From assembly GCF_900183975.1 (NCBI RefSeq), contig NZ_LT853882.1, positions 3,341,501-3,405,500 on the forward strand: a stretch of DNA of 64,000 nt, read 5' to 3'. The position numbers were made by a program, and so were the translations under genes. Position 1 is the stretch's first letter; the number at the start of each line of letters is the position of its first letter. Below are positions 63,767 through 64,000 of this stretch, piece after piece. The notes beneath the pieces are model-generated. The model searched no databases, was not told the origin of the DNA, and saw only the letters and a list, made by a program, of their open reading frames with translations. Source of the stretch: Xanthomonas fragariae. GTDB lineage: Bacteria > Pseudomonadota > Gammaproteobacteria > Xanthomonadales > Xanthomonadaceae.

Positions 63767-64000
63767 TCAAGGCGCGATCCAGGCCAGTGTGGCCATGCGT
63801 CCGCTGCGGCGATCGCGGCGATGCGAGAAGAAGCGTTGTGGATCGGAAATGGTGCATAGGCCACCCCCGTGGATAGCGCTCAGCGGCACACCGGCATGCT
63901 GCAAACGCTGACGTGCCAGCGCATACAAATCCACTAACCAATGCCCCGGACAGGTCGCGACAAACGCAGTTTGCGCTTGCGCATCGTGCGCGACGAAAGC
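63767..64000 (-). CDS. pgeF: PgeF/YfiH family protein, C-terminal part (continues beyond window)
   Basis: The minus-strand frame enters at base 64000 and ends with TGA at 63767-63769. Its 77 residues include FVATCPGHWLVDLYALARQR, LSAIHGGGLCTISDPQRFFS and HRRDRRSGRMATLAWI. This is the conserved C-terminus of the multicopper-oxidase-like laccase-domain family (PgeF), whose members act on purine nucleosides or as peptidoglycan editing factors. C-x-x-x-x (CPGHW in place of the usual G-P-x-I) and the final (F/Y)-S-(H/Y)-R-R-D-x-x-(T/S)-G-R-x-A motif support it. The start lies outside the window. Confidence 0.85.
   Translation of the reverse strand, partial: AFVAHDAQAQTAFVATCPGHWLVDLYALARQRLQHAGVPLSAIHGGGLCTISDPQRFFSHRRDRRSGRMATLAWIAP

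Noticed and set aside
1..64000. CRISPR array or cas genes
   Set aside because: No regularly spaced direct repeats and no Cas-like frames were seen; the only multi-copy repeats are the dispersed MITE-like copies.

Overview
The window is about 65% G+C, densely coded chromosomal DNA whose gene content and protein sequences point to Xanthomonas (Lysobacteraceae, Gammaproteobacteria). Supporting features are the pilGHIJ-chpABC cluster, the pqqABCDE operon, the otsB-GH15-otsA trehalose block, a TonB-dependent receptor, and several short intergenic repeats typical of the genus. The load of decayed insertion sequences would suit an IS-rich lineage such as X. oryzae, but I cannot fix the species from the sequence alone.

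Layout. 1-2400: the end of an unidentified gene, cutC, a collapsed glycosylasparaginase gene and a GNAT acetyltransferase. 2431-13855 (minus): a complete twitching-motility chemosensory operon, pilG-pilH-pilI-pilJ-chpA-chpB-chpC. It has no CheR-type methyltransferase gene (pilK), and the CheB-like protein has lost all three catalytic residues. 14092-19058: gshB, a TonB-like protein, tsaB and a DinG/YoaA-type helicase. 19255-22246: a TPR lipoprotein next to the bifunctional penicillin-binding protein PBP1b, probably its activator. 22462-28653: a two-domain glycosyltransferase, a membrane-anchored repeat protein and relA. 28818-32013: pqqABCDE with overlapping genes. 32203-43360: hrpA, dps, an IS110 scrap, recQ, a secreted protein, an orphan receiver, two small proteins, an atypical S4/pseudouridine synthase and a shattered histidine kinase gene.

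43765-46458: queC, a tRNA-Lys(UUU) gene with leader hairpin and terminator, and a decayed tyrosine integrase beside the tRNA that is cut by an IS3-family element. The element's own transposase is broken by a 23-bp insertion. 46573-51638: a GIY-YIG protein, a glutathione S-transferase, an NCS2-like permease, a periplasmic DUF4432 protein and a DUF3574 lipoprotein. 51841-58351: a TonB-dependent receptor followed by otsB, a GH15 hydrolase and otsA.

58578-60922: a nested pair of IS5-family elements, the inner one inserted into the transposase gene of the outer one with a 3-bp target duplication. The outer element ends exactly where a membrane PQQ-glucose-dehydrogenase-type gene begins, already missing its N-terminal membrane domain (60891-63005). 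The cofactor operon at 28.8-32.0 kb is therefore intact while one likely user of PQQ has been beheaded. The window closes inside a PgeF/YfiH-type gene on the minus strand.

A MITE-like repeat of about 130-145 bp with inverted ends reading agagtggctaacaaaac occurs three times (1655, 16897, 22322), each time directly beside a gene end or start.
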